Assembly: GCA_024364735.1 (NCBI GenBank)
Contig: JAGFNQ010000967.1
Span: 94,836 to 158,835, forward strand
Direction of reading: 5' to 3'
DNA: 64,000 nucleotides
From: Boesenbergia rotunda
Lineage: Eukaryota; Streptophyta; Magnoliopsida; Zingiberales; Zingiberaceae
Below, piece after piece: positions 46,213 through 57,839 of the stretch (position 1 is its first letter; each line of letters begins with the position of its first letter). Under the pieces are notes generated by a model that was not told where the DNA came from, made no database searches, and saw nothing but the letters and a program-made list of their open reading frames with translations. The position numbers were made by a program, and so were the translations under genes.

Positions 46213-47547
46213 TGTTGGTGCAGACAGCACCCAAGTGAACCTGTGTTTTGATAATGGCAAAGGGTTCAAAAGTTAAGATATTATGTTGATCTAACATGTT
46301 CACTAAGTATATAGGAAAAGAAGCCCTAGGTACACTAGGCACGAAGTCCTGGTCGAGCACTAGGCACGAAGCCCTGGCAAGGAGCTGGGCACCGAAGAAC
46401 TGCTTGGAAGGTGGGCACGAAGTCCTGGTCGAGGACTAGGCACGAAGCCTTGGCAAGGAGCTGGGCACCGAAGACCTACTCGGAAGGTGGGCACAAAGAC
46501 CTGGTCAGGTGCATCGGGCAAACATCCAATCAGAGGAGCCGGTTGGCAAAAGGTAAACTCTCCTGAGAGGAGTAGGTGAGGATGCGTTCCCCATCGAGAG
46601 AACAGTAGGCCTCGGCTCGACCTAGGGCTCCATTTTGGAGACCCAAAGTCAGAACCAAGACAGCTACGACTGTAAAACTCACTAACATTCTTGCTTTGTT
46701 TTGTGTGGCACTAACCCTGGATGCAGGACCGAAGGAACGAGTTTCTGCATCTCAGAACGGCCCAAAGGAGAGGGGCAGCAGCTGGGCAGGGCGCCCCGGA
46801 GGTCCCAGGCGCCCCCAAGGTGAAGGCAAGACAAGCTGAGCAAGTAACGCTTCGGAAGCTCACTGGGCGGGGTGCCCCCAAGCTCCCGGGCGCCCCCGTG
46901 CTCCCGGCGCCCCGGATGCCTTGGGCGCCCTGGGCTCAAGCCAACGAAGCGGATAGAATTTAACTCCGCGAGAAGCCAGCAGACCAAGTCAACCCGGGCA
47001 CCCCCTGCTTCCCGGGCGCCCCCGTCAAACCTCGAGCCCGATCCTGGAGGGATAAAGGCTGACCGAGTGTTTGCCGAATCGTGTGACACATGGAGGGCGC
47101 CCCCAACGTCCCGAGTGCCCCCAGGTGCACTATATAAGGGGCTCGACCCCCAAGGCTTCAAAACACATTCTTCCAATGCCAATACGCTCTTCGACTCAAG
47201 CGCTCTGCTCCGAAAATCTTCCATCTCGAGGTTCTAGCGCCGACGACGACCCTACGCACCGAAGAATGATCTACACCGGGCATCGGTAACGAAGAGTTAG
47301 TTTTTTGTATTCTTACTGCACTATTACTGTACAACTTCTTGTAAGAACTTGCACGATTATAGTATTGCCCGCAGTAAACGGTCATGGACCGTGGGCCTTG
47401 GAGTAGGACCGACCGCAACTCCGAACCAAGTAAATCCTTGTGTTCACGTTTGGTTTTCATGTTAATTTTCCACTGTGCATTCTCTCTCTAAATCCGAAAC
47501 GGTTTACGATATTTACCCCCCCTCTATCGTATTCTATCGATCCAACA
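46213..47547 (+). mobile_element. 3' LTR of Sirevirus A
   Basis: 1335 bp. It has the hairpin array at about 46325-46545, GGCGCC palindromes at 46785-47115 and a TATA box at 47131-47137. It is followed by GTTAT and the continuation of copia C gag. Confidence 0.92.
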
Positions 47548-49860
47548 GTTATGAGTAGTTTTGCCTAAATTATAATATAAACAAACAGTCATATTCATTG
47601 GCGGAACTTCTGACAGAACTCCAGGCGGCAGAGGGGCTTTTTCGTCAGTGTGCTCATGCTTCGGTCGCTCAAAAGGTTTCTACTTCTGACTTGAAAGGCA
47701 AGAAGAAGAAGTAATAAGGTGTGGTAATGAAAGTGGCAGGATCTCAGGGACCTCAGGCTGGCGTGAAGGAGCAGAAAGGCAAATGCTTTATGTGCAAGCA
47801 GACTGGATATTAGAAGGTGGACTATCCCTGCCATCAGGAAAAAAATCAAGGTATATCTTTTTGTTTAGTTGTTGTAACATATTTAGCGATGTTATCTACC
47901 GGTACCTGGTATATAAATACGGGAGCCATTGATCATGTCTGCAATTTCATTGAAGGGGTTCCAGGAAACCAGACGACTAACTCAGGGAGATATTACTGTC
48001 TACATGGGCAATGCTACGGAGGTGGCAGCTATTACAGTGGGAGACATTTATTTTTCTTTTGAGAGGAATAAAACATTGGTTTTAAGAAATTGCCTTTATG
48101 TACCTTCATTTAGAAAGAATCTTATTTCAGTTTCTAAATTAATTATGTATGGGTATTCTATTTCTTTTAATGACAGAATTGTTATAAAAAGGAATAGAGA
48201 GATTATCTGATCTGATGCGTTGGTTGGCAATTTATACACTGTTGAACCAAAAACTCCCACGATGCAAATAGAAATAAATAACTCATCGTCTAATCATAAT
48301 AAGAGGAATGAACCTTTGAAAATGAACCATACGTATCTTTGGCATCTAAGGTTAGATCATATTAACTTATATAGAATTCAAAGATTGATAGCCGATGGGC
48401 CTTTCATTGGTGGTGGAAGATTTCCCAACCTGTGAATCTTGCTTGGAAGGTAAGATGACCAAGAGGCCTTTTAAGGGCAAGGGGTATAGAGTGAAAGATA
48501 TGTTGGAGTTGGTTCATTCTGATTTGTGTAGTCCTATGTCTATCTAGGCTAGAGGTGACTTTGAATATTTTGTCTCTTTTATATATTATTATTCAAGGTA
48601 TGGATACATTTACTTGATGCACCGCAAGTCTGAATGCTTTGACAGGTTCAAAGAATTCAAGGCTGATGTGGAGAAACATCAAGGTAAAAGTATCAAGACA
48701 CTATGATCTGATCGTGCTGGAGAGTACCTCTTGGGAGAGTTTAGGAATTACTTATCAGAGGCTAGGATTCAATCCCAATTGTCTGCACCTGGTACGCCCA
48801 AACAAAATGGTGTGGTAGAGCGAAAGAATAGGACTCTTATGGAGATGGTTAGATCGATGATGAGGTATTCTGAGTTAGTAGATTCGTTCTGGGGATATGC
48901 TCTGGAAACGACAGTGTATATTCTGAACTTGGTACAATCTAAATCAATACCCTCTACTCCCACAGAATTGTGGACTGGGTGAAAGCTTAGTCTGAGACAT
49001 ATTCCGATTTAGGGTAGTCCAACACATGTACTAAAGGGAGATGATGATAAGTTGAAATCTTGTACAGAAGTACGCTTGATCGTAGGCTATCCTAGAGGAA
49101 TGAAAGGTGGTTTGTTCTATAGTCCTAAAGATCAGAGGGTGATCGTTAGCACAAATGCCCGATTTTTATAGGAAGACTATGTAATGAACCACATGTCCAT
49201 GAGTAGGATTGTTCTTGAGGAGATGAGAGGGGAAGTTCCTACTTCAGCACCAATAGTATAAGAGGACATACCACAAGTGACTGCATTGCTTGTCACAGAG
49301 GATACATAGATAGTACCTCGTAGTAGTGGGAGGGTTGTTAGACAACCTGATAGATTCATGTTCTTGGGAGAGTCTTCAGACTTGGTCCCTGGTGAACATG
49401 AACCTAATCCCTGGACATATGACGAGGCACTCCAAGATAGAGATGCGGTATCTTGGCAAAAGGCGATGAATTCTGAGATTGAATCTATGGATTCTAATCA
49501 GGTATAGGAACTAATAGAACCACCCTATGATGTAAAATCCATTGGATGCAAGTGGATCTACAAGAGAAAGAGAGGTTTAGACGGGAAGGTAGAAACCTTC
49601 AAAGCAAGGCTTGTTGCGAAAAGGTGTACTCAGAAAGAGGGTATCGATTATGAGACGACCTTTTCGTCGGTAGCCATGCTTAAGTCGATCCAGATTCTCT
49701 TATCTATTGTTGCTCATATGGATTATGAGGTTTGCCAGATAGATGTCAAGACAGCTTTCCTTAACAGAAGTCTTGAGGAAAGCATATATATGAAGCAACC
49801 AAAGAGATTCATTGTAAAGGGCAAAGAGCATCTTGTGTGTAAGTTTAATCGGTCCATTTA
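47548..49860 (+). pseudogene. Copia C gag end, protease, integrase, RT start (decayed)
   Basis: The gag tail resumes with 'SYSLAELLTELQAAEGLFRQ' and 'KVSTSDLKGKKKK'. A zinc knuckle 'CFMCKQTGY' follows, with histidine and a cysteine changed and a TAG inside. Protease reads YINTGAIDHVCN, so the catalytic aspartate is asparagine. Integrase retains zinc residues and D, D, E ('VHSDLC', 'SDRAGEY', 'VERKNR') between many stops (for example 48208, 48546 and 48980). Reverse transcriptase starts near 49380 ('WTYDEALQDRDAVSWQKAM', 'QIDVKTAFLN') and is cut by LTR L at 49861. The lineage looks Tork/Angela-like. This is the most decayed and oldest layer. Confidence 0.85.
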
Positions 49861-50049
49861 TGTAACGCCCCAAAATTTCCATTTTTAGTTCTTAAAGTCC
49901 TTAGAATTATTTAGAAATGGTTTAGAAATATTCTAGGTATTTTTAGGAATTTTTAGAGTATTTTTATGGAATTTTCCGAGTCCGTTTGGTATTTTTGGAA
50001 AAAGAAAAAGAAAAAGAAAATGGAAAAATAATAAAAACCGGTTAAGGGC

Positions 50050-50118
50050 AGCCGGCGGTTCGAACCCGCGACCACCACCAAACGGCCACAGCGCGCGACC
50101 AGCTCGGCTAGGGTATCA
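50050..50118 (-). other. Antisense tRNA-like module in L
   Basis: The minus strand reads an A-box-like TAGCCGAGCTGGTCGCGC (complement of 50093-50110) and a B-box GGGTTCGAACC inside a GCGGG/CCCGC stem (complement near 50056-50071). This is the most tRNA-like of the set, yet the T-loop is one base short and there is no clear acceptor stem. Confidence 0.7.
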
Positions 50119-51902
50119 GCACAGCGAAATATGGAGAGACTAAGATTTAAGTAGTAGTTAAGTTAATCCGCCCTTAAGTATAAATAGGTAATTAAAGAGA
50201 GTTGTTTTATTTTCTCTCAAACCCTCTCCCCCCCCCAACAGCTGCGCCGACCCTCTCCCTCCCTCTCCTCTCTTGGGCGACACCACACCAAGGTCAAGAG
50301 GGCCGGCCGAGACCCCTTTTCCAAGAGATAATCCTATATTCGGGATTCCCGCGACGAGAGGAACGCGTAGACGTGAAGAATTCTCCGAGATCTTAAGTTT
50401 CTCCCGAGCTCTAGACGTTAATCTTGGTTGTAAGTCCAAGATATCAATGTAAGTACTGCTCACCTGCAGTAAGAGGCGGTTTTTCCGCGAGAATTTCCTT
50501 TAAAAGTTTTTAAAAGAGATATTTCCTTTTGTTTGAGTTTTTGCATGTGATATTAGTTCATTATATGCTTATATATGTTGATTAATACCCTATGTGAGTT
50601 TAGGGTCCAAGAAAAGCTATGAGAAAAGAAAAGAAAAGATAAAGATAAGAAAAGAAAAGGCCAAGGCCTTAAGAAATCCCCAAAAGTCAAGACTTAGGGA
50701 TTTTAGCACGCAAGGTGCTCCAGAAAATGCCAAGGCATTTACAGATAAGAAAGAAAAGTAAGAAAAGCTATTTTATTTTATAAGGCCAGTACCCGGCGTC
50801 CAAGGGCGTCGTTAAAGAAATCCAGGTGTCCAATTCCAAGGTCTTGGCCCTGGTAGACCAAGGTCTGCTCTATTAGGATTGGTGGCTCGCTACCCCAACC
50901 TTTTAGGGAACGCGCATATCAGATGGTACTTACGTCTTCAGTGGATCCAAGTGATTATTATTTTCAAGTATATGCTTTAGCAAAGTTTTCTAAAGTTTCA
51001 GAAAGTTTTCAAAAGTTAAAGAATAGCTAAAGTTTCTAGTTGAGCCAAGAAAAGTAAACTGAGATTATTTATTGCTTGAGTATGCATGTTTTGAGTTATA
51101 CATGTTTGTAATTTTCTTTCAAGCATATTAGTATCTCATATGATGTTCAGTTTGATCTAGAAGCATGTTTGCATATTTCGAGTTTTTGTGAGCTAGATAG
51201 TACTTACTAAGCTTTTGCTTATAGATGCATTTCCTCTTATTGCAGATAAAGGTAAAGGCAAGCAATTCTGAAGGGAGACGACGAGGCGGTGCTGAGTAGA
51301 GTGTGTGTGGTGGCTGATTATGGAGAGATCCTTGAGACGAGACATTTTAGTTATTTGAATTGCAATGTTTAAGTTTATTCAAATTTCAAGTTCTTGCTTT
51401 ATGGAGATTATGGAGTATTTGAGTTTTGGATAGTTTTATATGCTAAATTTCTTAGAGTAAAGATTCCATGTCATTTCCTTTAGCATATATATCCCCATGA
51501 TTGCATTGGATGAGTAAAAGTGTGAGTAGTTAGAAATATTGATACTTTGTTAGAGAAAAAGGTGTTTGTGCTAAGATAGTATCAATTTTCCTTTTGAATC
51601 GAGTTTTATTGCTTAAAAATGTTTAGAAAAGTTGCAATCACATTTCATAATGCTTTAGCAAGGTGGTAGAACTTATAGTTGATGTCATGGATGCATAGGA
51701 GTCAAGATTGGTACAAACTCCATTGTTAAAGTTTAAACAAATTTGTTTAGTTTATTTCTTCCATAAAAGTCCTAGATTCAAGTTTATGGATTTGTTTGAT
51801 TGGCTAAACTGTTTAGGAAACTGATATATAGTATAGAAATGGTGTCGTAGTTTGATATGGCTCGAAATTGAATGAATGGTAGACTTGGAGAGCAAGGGCC
51901 GA

Positions 51903-51963
51903 AACCTGTAAAAACAGGTTACAGGCGTACCAGTCGACTGCCACGTCACCAGTCGACTGGTAC
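51903..51963 (+). repeat. Two adjacent perfect hairpins in L
   Basis: AACCTGT/ACAGGTT with loop AAAA (51903-51920) is followed by 14-bp arms GTACCAGTCGACTG/CAGTCGACTGGTAC with loop CCACGTCAC (51927-51963). Each arm itself contains the palindrome CAGTCGACTG. Confidence 0.92.
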
Positions 51964-52192
51964 GGGCTGTTTTGGTTGGTAAGGCTGTTTTCAATAAGTT
52001 TCAACTACGAGATTGAGAAGCAAGTATGACATGGTATTATTATACATGATTGCTTAAGTTAGAATATAATTGTTAGCAGAATTTAAAAGAAAAAAAAAAG
52101 ATTTCCGCAATTTTCTTTAGTCATGTATAAGAATTGAGAAGTAGAGAAAAGTAACGATCCGTCTAAAGACAGTAAGAAGGCGGGTCGCTACA

Positions 52193-53313
52193 ATTTATGG
52201 ATTGAAGCAAGCTTCACGATCTTGGAACATCCATTTTGATGAGGTAATCCAGTCATATGAATTTATTCAAAGTCCGAATGAGTCTTGTGTATACAAGAGA
52301 TGTGATGGAAACGTAGTTATATTTCTTTTACTATACGTAGATGATATTTTGCTCATTGGCAAGAATGTCAAAGTATTATTAGACGTAAGGGTATGGTTGT
52401 CCAAACAGTTTGATATGAAGGACTTGGGAGAAGCGGGACACATCCTTGGGATCAAAGTTATAAGAGATCACAAGAAAAGGATGTTGTGCTTATCTCAAGC
52501 TTCATACATAGACACTGTCCTAGCTCGTTTTAGCATACAAAATTCCAAGAAGGATTTTATACCTTTTCGGCATGGAGTACCTCTATCTAAGGAGATGTAT
52601 CCAAAAACATCAAAGGAGATAGAGCAGATGAAGGCGGTTCCTTATGCTTGGCTGTGGGAAGCCTTATGTATGCTATGCTATGTACGAGACCGAATATCTG
52701 CTTTGTTGTGGGCATGGTTAGCAGATATCAAAGTAATCCAAGATAGGTACATTGGACTGCGGTAAAGCATATATTGAAGTACCTGAGAAGGACTAGGGTT
52801 TATATGCTAGTTTACCAGGAAGATCAATTCCTCCCTATGGGTTACACGGATTCTGACTTCCAATCAGATAGGGATAAAAGTAAGTATACCTCAGGGTATG
52901 TGTTTGCTTTAGGAGGTGGAGTCATAGTATGGAGGAGTGTCAAGAAGAAATGCGTGGCGGACTCTACCATAGAAGCTGAGTATGTGGCAGCATCTGAGGC
53001 GACCAAAGAAGTTGTATGGCTCAGGGACTTCTTGATGGACATGGATGTGATTCCTGGTTTGCCCAGAGCTATTACAATTTATTGTGATAACAGTGGTGCA
53101 GTTGCAAACTCGAAGGAACCACGATCCCATAAGGCAAGTAAACACATAGAGCACAAGTACCACCTGATACGAGAGATCGTAAAACGAGGAGATGTTGTTG
53201 TCGCCAAGATTATATCAGAGGACAACCTGGTGTATCCTTTCACTAAGGCCCTTCCAACGAGAGCTTTTGATAGGCATATGGAAGGTATGGGAGTCAGATG
53301 TATGACATTGTGA
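52193..53313 (+). pseudogene. Copia C reverse transcriptase end and RNase H
   Basis: The frame resumes at 'YGLKQASRSWN', and the catalytic YVDD is at about 52337. A shift near 52650-52765 breaks the link region. A second open frame (52774-53313) holds RNase H: 'GYTDSDFQSDRDKSKYTSGYVF', 'DSTIEAEYVAASEA', 'HIEHKYHLIRE'. It ends at a TGA near 53313. The order and motifs fit the end of a copia polyprotein. Confidence 0.87.
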
Positions 53314-53335
53314 TGGCAATATAGTCTTTTAATAT

Positions 53336-53346
53336 AAGTGGGAGAT
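53336..53346 (+). other. Polypurine tract of copia C
   Basis: AAGTGGGAGAT directly precedes the LTR start TGTTAGGATG, the usual arrangement in Tork/Angela-like elements. Confidence 0.8.
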
Positions 53347-55110
53347 TGTTAGGATGTATACTAAAAGTCTAGCTTTTGTATGAACATCTATATTTTGGAA
53401 TGAGAATCACATGATCATTGTTTGCATTTTATATTTGATATATATATACTATTATCTAATACTTTACATTGTAGATAACATGATGTGTGGTGTCACACAG
53501 AAGATCATGACATCAGTCACTTGTAGAGTATAAGTAGAGGCTCACAACCTAGATGGTTTTGGACAAACCATTGACATGATTGCAGTGTAATTTGGTAATG
53601 GTTTATCTTGACTATAGAATTACACTAGTACACATTGTGTGTATTGAGTAAGACCGATATAGAGGTGATTCAATTTATATTGACTATATAATTGAATCAG
53701 ACTTCAGATATTATGGTTTGCATGCTCTTAATCTTGATATAATAACGGACACATGTACTTAATATCTATTTCTTTGATTTACCAATGAGCAAAATTTATT
53801 TGTTAAATCGATAGGCCAAATAAATTGGGAAATAATATTATTCACATGGTGTGCCATTGATTATAGAAGGAAACCATGTCCTGATGCGTCAGGTTGATGA
53901 TGTCCCCTTGAGGAGCTCATAAATTTCATCATGGAAATCCTGCAGGTGGACTTGGTCCTACATGATTATAAGGCTGAGTGGTACTACTCATGGAGTTAGA
54001 TATTAATTAATTAATAATTTAATTAATTAATGGACATTCGAGATCTTAAACACGGAGAGAATTTGTATGCATAATAGGTGGAGCCCATATTTAATTATGG
54101 AGGTTGGTGAGGTAGTTCAATGATGATCCTTTAGTGGATTGGATCATCATTAATGGATCGGGCTTTGATCCATTAGGTGGCCAAGACCCAACTCCTCCTC
54201 ATGGTCCCTATTGCAGCCTATAAATATCTCATGTGTCATGAGACCAAGGCATAACATCCATAACAAACCCTAAGCCTCTCTCCTATTCTCTTTTCCTCTC
54301 CCTCTCTCCTAGGGTTTGGGCGCTGCCGGTGGAAAAGGTGAAGAAGGCTCACAGTGGGAGGAAGAAGAAGCTTCTTCTACATCTTCTCCTCCTCCTTTCT
54401 TCTCCATCACTTGAGCGCGCTCAACCAGGTGGAAGAAGGACTGGTCGGCGGTGAGGAAAAGCTTTCCTCTTGCGCTGGCGGCAAGGAAAAGGGATGGTGG
54501 TCGGCGGCGGCAGCTTGGGTTTGGAAGAGGAAGATAATTCTTCTCTCTTCTTCTTCTACTCCTTCTTCTTCATCTTGTTCTCTCCTTCCTCCTTGGCGTG
54601 CGCAAGCTGGGAGCAAAGAGGAGGGGTAGTGAACGCAACCAAAGCCTAGGATTTTGGCCGGCGGAAAGGAAGAAGGATCTCTAGGGTTTCGGCCAAGCTA
54701 GGGAGAAGGAAGAAGATGCCTTGGTGGCTTTATTTCTTGGAAGATCGTCGCCCACACTACGTCCAAGAAGAAGATAGGTCATACGGTAGAAAACCAAGAG
54801 GTAAACAAGAGGTATAATTCTTGTTTTTGTTTCATTCATATTCTTAATCAATTGCATGTTGTTAATTAACATGGACCTCAATGATAAACATAAAAACCGG
54901 TGATCCATTCATCGTTTATTCCGCAGCTAATCGGTTAGACGAGTTAGATTGCTTGAACAACAAGTTTGTTCAAGCGGTCACTTGAATCGGTTAGTATGAA
55001 GATGAGTCGGTTGCTTGGGTAATTACCCTCCATTCGGATTTGTTTTAGTTAATAAAATTTTAATCCGGGGACAAGGAGAGGATTCCCATGAGCACAACCA
55101 AAACCCAACA
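53347..55110 (+). mobile_element. 3' LTR of copia C
   Basis: 1764 bp, TGTTAGGATG...AAACCCAACA. A likely TATA box TATAAATA is at 54219-54226, followed by CT-rich leader sequence. The reading frames over 54354-54629 on both strands come from CTT/GAA-rich low complexity and are not genes. GTTGC (55111-55115) would be the target duplication, but its partner was not found on the left. Confidence 0.82.
54219..54226 (+). promoter_or_regulatory. TATA box of LTR C
   Basis: TATAAATA lies 872 bp into the LTR and is the best promoter candidate there. Confidence 0.6.
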
Positions 55111-56428
55111 GTTGCTAGGGTAGCAAGAAGTGCTCGGGGTAGGCAATTCAGAAGCCCAGTGTCCCAGAGTTTGCGCTCATTTGGAGATTTTTTTTTTTGC
55201 AAAATACGCCATAGCTAGGTATTGAACCGCGAATGCCTAGGATGATAAATAATTACCCTTCTGCTACACCATAGCCCCATGTGCTCCCATTAAGTACAAA
55301 CTAGGCCTATCCTTGTAAGGACATGGCCTCAAAATCAAGGAAATGCTCAAGGTTGTCTGGTTAAAGGATTACCCTTGTCGCATAAGACTCCCCAAGCATA
55401 CAACCTTGAGCACATCTCCTAAGGGAGATTAATCTATATATCTGTTTAATCAAACATATCATTCAAGCATACACATAAGAAATCTAAGCATAAACTATTC
55501 ATTAAAAAGCATTTCATTAAACAAAAACAATACTAAATCATATCATCAATCCAAGCATAAGAGCAATTCATAGAGTTTACATCAAATCCACATTACAAAT
55601 ACTCCCAAATCCTAGAACACAAGAAAACTACTCAGTAGATATGGGAAGAAGCCAAAGACTTAAAGAAACTAGCATCCTAGACTCCAATCTATGAAACTAG
55701 AGAAGGAGAGAAGAGTGATGCTTATCCTTCACAACGGAGAATCTTCAGAACTAATACAAGCCTTGATGATGATGGAAAGTTTCAGAGATCATCCTCGGGC
55801 CACCGAAGATCACTCAGAATGAAGGGGGTGGCCATGAGTAGTGCCTCCCCAAAGAGAAACTTCTCTCCAAGAAAAGGGGAGGAGCTCCTCCTTTATAGTA
55901 GGGCGGCATGACCCTTGCTTGGTGAGGCACGAGCTGTTCTGGGTGGCAAGGATTGGTTGTACCGCCCATGGCCAGCCAGGCACGACCATGCTAGGAGGCA
56001 TGACCTACCTTTGGTGGTGGCACACGGTCGTGCCAAGATGGCATGATCGTACCATGTGTGGTCACATGACCCTAGTCCCCTTCTAGCTCTAGCGGTCATC
56101 TTGCTCTATTTCGCATCCCTTCCACTTCGAATCACTTCCTATTATTGAAAACAATAGAAGAACAGATCTTCGAACTAGGGGAAGAAAATATACTCATAAA
56201 AAGCTAAGTAGCAGTATAATTACGTAAATAAGAATCAGTAAAAACAAGTGAATGAGCGTTAAAACAAGGATATACATGTATCTATCTACGCTCATTAGAT
56301 TTGCAAAGTCTCTTGGATTCTTCTGTTCTTGTGGGAATCGATCTGTATAATGTCCACGTAAAACTTTTGACAGTCTAACTGACTACCTTTGACTTCCCCA
56401 ACTTGGTACCCACTAAAAACTTGATATT
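55111..56428 (-). mobile_element. LTR-like 3' region of Tat-like element N (minus strand)
   Basis: No gene is present. Read on the minus strand it follows directly after protease. A TATA-like TATAAAG is at 55891-55897 (complement). The 'gggaatcgatctgtataatg' stretch near 56333 resembles the end of Tat/Athila LTRs. A tRNA-like pair (B box complement 55218-55228, A box complement 55259-55276) lies at the left edge. Exact LTR ends could not be fixed. Confidence 0.45.
55207..55277 (-). other. tRNA-like module near the right flank of copia C
   Basis: The minus strand reads GGCTATGGTGTAGCAGAA (A-box-like) and, 30 bp on, GGTTCAATACC (B-box-like). It is the seventh such module in the window and the only one outside a TGTAACG LTR. 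It may be a decayed SINE or tRNA relic. Confidence 0.5.
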
Positions 56429-56927
56429 TTAGTAAAACATGGGAACTACTATTCGGAATGAAGTCAGTGCTAGCCTGCCGAGTATGGCATTATAAGAAGA
56501 TGTCATATTAACCACCATAAACAGTGTACGCTTGGTTCTTTCCAATTGCTCATCTCCTAATGAGAAGGAAAGATATATCTGCCCAACCGAGTGGACTTGA
56601 TGGCCTTTAAAGCCAAATAATAGGGTGGCTATCAATTGCAACTCCTCTGCTATTTGCATATGATCGAGAGCAAATCTTGAAGATAATATTAACCAAACTT
56701 CCTGTATCAACAAAAACTCTCTTCACATTGTAATTCACAATTAATACTTCAATTACTAGAGCATCTTTATGGGTAGCATCCACCCCATCCAAGTCTTCTG
56801 GCCCAAAGGATATAGAAGGTCCAACTCCTCGCACTCTATTAGTCTCAACTGAGTAAGTCTCTAGTCGACGTGTATGAGTTTTCCAGACGTGGAATCTTTG
56901 TCGGTCAGACCACCAACAAGCATGCAT
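56429..56927 (-). pseudogene. Protease of Tat-like gypsy N (frameshifted)
   Basis: The minus strand reads 'ISFGPEDLDGVDATHKDALVI' and 'VKRVFVDTGSLVNIIF', with the D-T-G protease motif preceded by the usual Tat-type lead-in. The frame shifts near 56670-56690 and continues in another frame with 'FGFKGHQVHSVGQIYLSFSLGDEQ' and 'YNAILGRLALTSFR', the conserved protease end. Reverse transcriptase does not follow. N is therefore a gag-protease-only remnant. Confidence 0.8.
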
Positions 56928-56959
56928 TTGGTTCCCTTAGGGGGACCTTGAGCAGGTGC

Positions 56960-57838
56960 CTTGCCTTTATCTATGTCTCTGGTTGGTGTTGGTGTTCAAC
57001 GTTTCTTAGAAGGCATTTGAGTCCTCCTTCCTGATTAGTAGTCTTCTTCGCCAAGATGATCTTCTCATGATTTATTATGGTAGGGTTTAGGAGAATATCT
57101 CGGCCAATAAGACTTTTTCTCAGCAACCCTTCAAGAATGATAGCTGAGGTTGTAACATTCCTCAGTTGAATGACTTGTCGATCATTTACCCTTGGTGACC
57201 GCTTTGATAGACCCTTGTCCTGTTGGTTCCATGACTTTGATAGTTTGAATCATCTTTTGTCCTTAGTGATTTGCTTGTTGGTGATAACTGGAGCGAGCTT
57301 CTTTAGCTCGAGCGGGAGGAGGTGGAGTCCTTTTATCAATGTAGGGAAGAGGGAGGCTGGATAACCCAAGATCCTTCTTCCACGTGAATTGTACTTTTTT
57401 GACATTCACATACTTGACAGACCTCACTAGTAAATCATCAAAGCATTTGGGAGGTTTCCTTACCAAAGATCTGAAGAAATCACCTTCAACTAACCCTTGA
57501 CAGAAGACATTGATAAATATTTCTTAAGTGGTTGAGGGGACATCCTGGGCCACTCAGTTGAAATGCTATAATCCTTCAGTGTTTGTTTGGCCTTTTGCTT
57601 GAGAGTGAAAAGGTTTAACGAGCTATTGTGATACCGTCGGTTACTAGCGAAGTGGTCTAAGAATACCATTTGAAAATCTTTGAATGAGCCAATGGTGAAT
57701 ATAGATAATCGATTGAACCACCTAATCAGTACTAAGCCCGAGAGGTTGGTTAAGAATATCCTACATTTTATGCCTTTGGAATACTGATGCAACAAAGTAG
57801 AATTTTCAAACTTACATACATGATCCTCTGGGTCGGAG
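56960..57838 (-). pseudogene. gag of Tat-like gypsy N
   Basis: From 57838 leftwards the minus strand reads 'LLHQYSKGIKCRIFLTNLSG', 'IRWFNRL' and 'GSFKDFQMVFLDHFASNRR', the Retrotrans_gag core. 'RKPPKCFDDLLVRSVKYVNV' follows in a shifted frame. Stops and shifts are frequent. The N-terminal part is missing because a copia LTR (G) inserts at 57840. Confidence 0.8.
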
Positions 57839-57839
57839 G

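Larger units (their letters stand above)
20374..47547 (+). mobile_element. Sirevirus-type copia element A (contains M and B)
   Basis: LTRs lie at 20374-21712 and 46213-47547, with TG...CA ends. The flanking words are GTTTT (20369-20373) and GTTAT (47548-47552), a duplication with one mismatch. The surrounding gag reads through when one copy is removed. Order is LTR, methionine-tRNA primer site, gag, non-coding spacer, pol (protease, integrase, reverse transcriptase, RNase H), a 3' region with several GGGGGAG tracts, LTR. Gypsy M sits in integrase. Without M the element is about 9.6 kb, nearly the length of B. Gag has a nonsense codon and a 1-bp deletion. Pol has a 1-bp insertion, a nonsense codon and a changed catalytic glutamate, so it cannot move on its own. 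Confidence 0.92.
49861..52192 (+). mobile_element. Solo LTR L in reverse transcriptase of copia C
   Basis: TGTAACGCCCC...GGGTCGCTACA, 2332 bp, with a perfect ATTTA duplication (49856-49860 and 52193-52197). It has a TATA box TATAAATA at 50179-50186, an antisense tRNA-like module, a 'cttatagatgcatttcctcttattgcag' stretch (in two parts) matching the same place in M's LTR, and a double hairpin at 51903-51963. It is a distant member of the long-LTR group, with no internal sequence. Confidence 0.92.

Noticed and set aside
50050..50118. A functional tRNA gene
   Set aside because: The A and B boxes are good, but the T-loop is one base short and no acceptor stem can be paired. It is listed as tRNA-like only.
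54354..54629. 91-codon frame and its antisense partner in LTR C
   Set aside because: It lies in CTT/GAA-rich low-complexity LTR leader and resembles no protein family I know.
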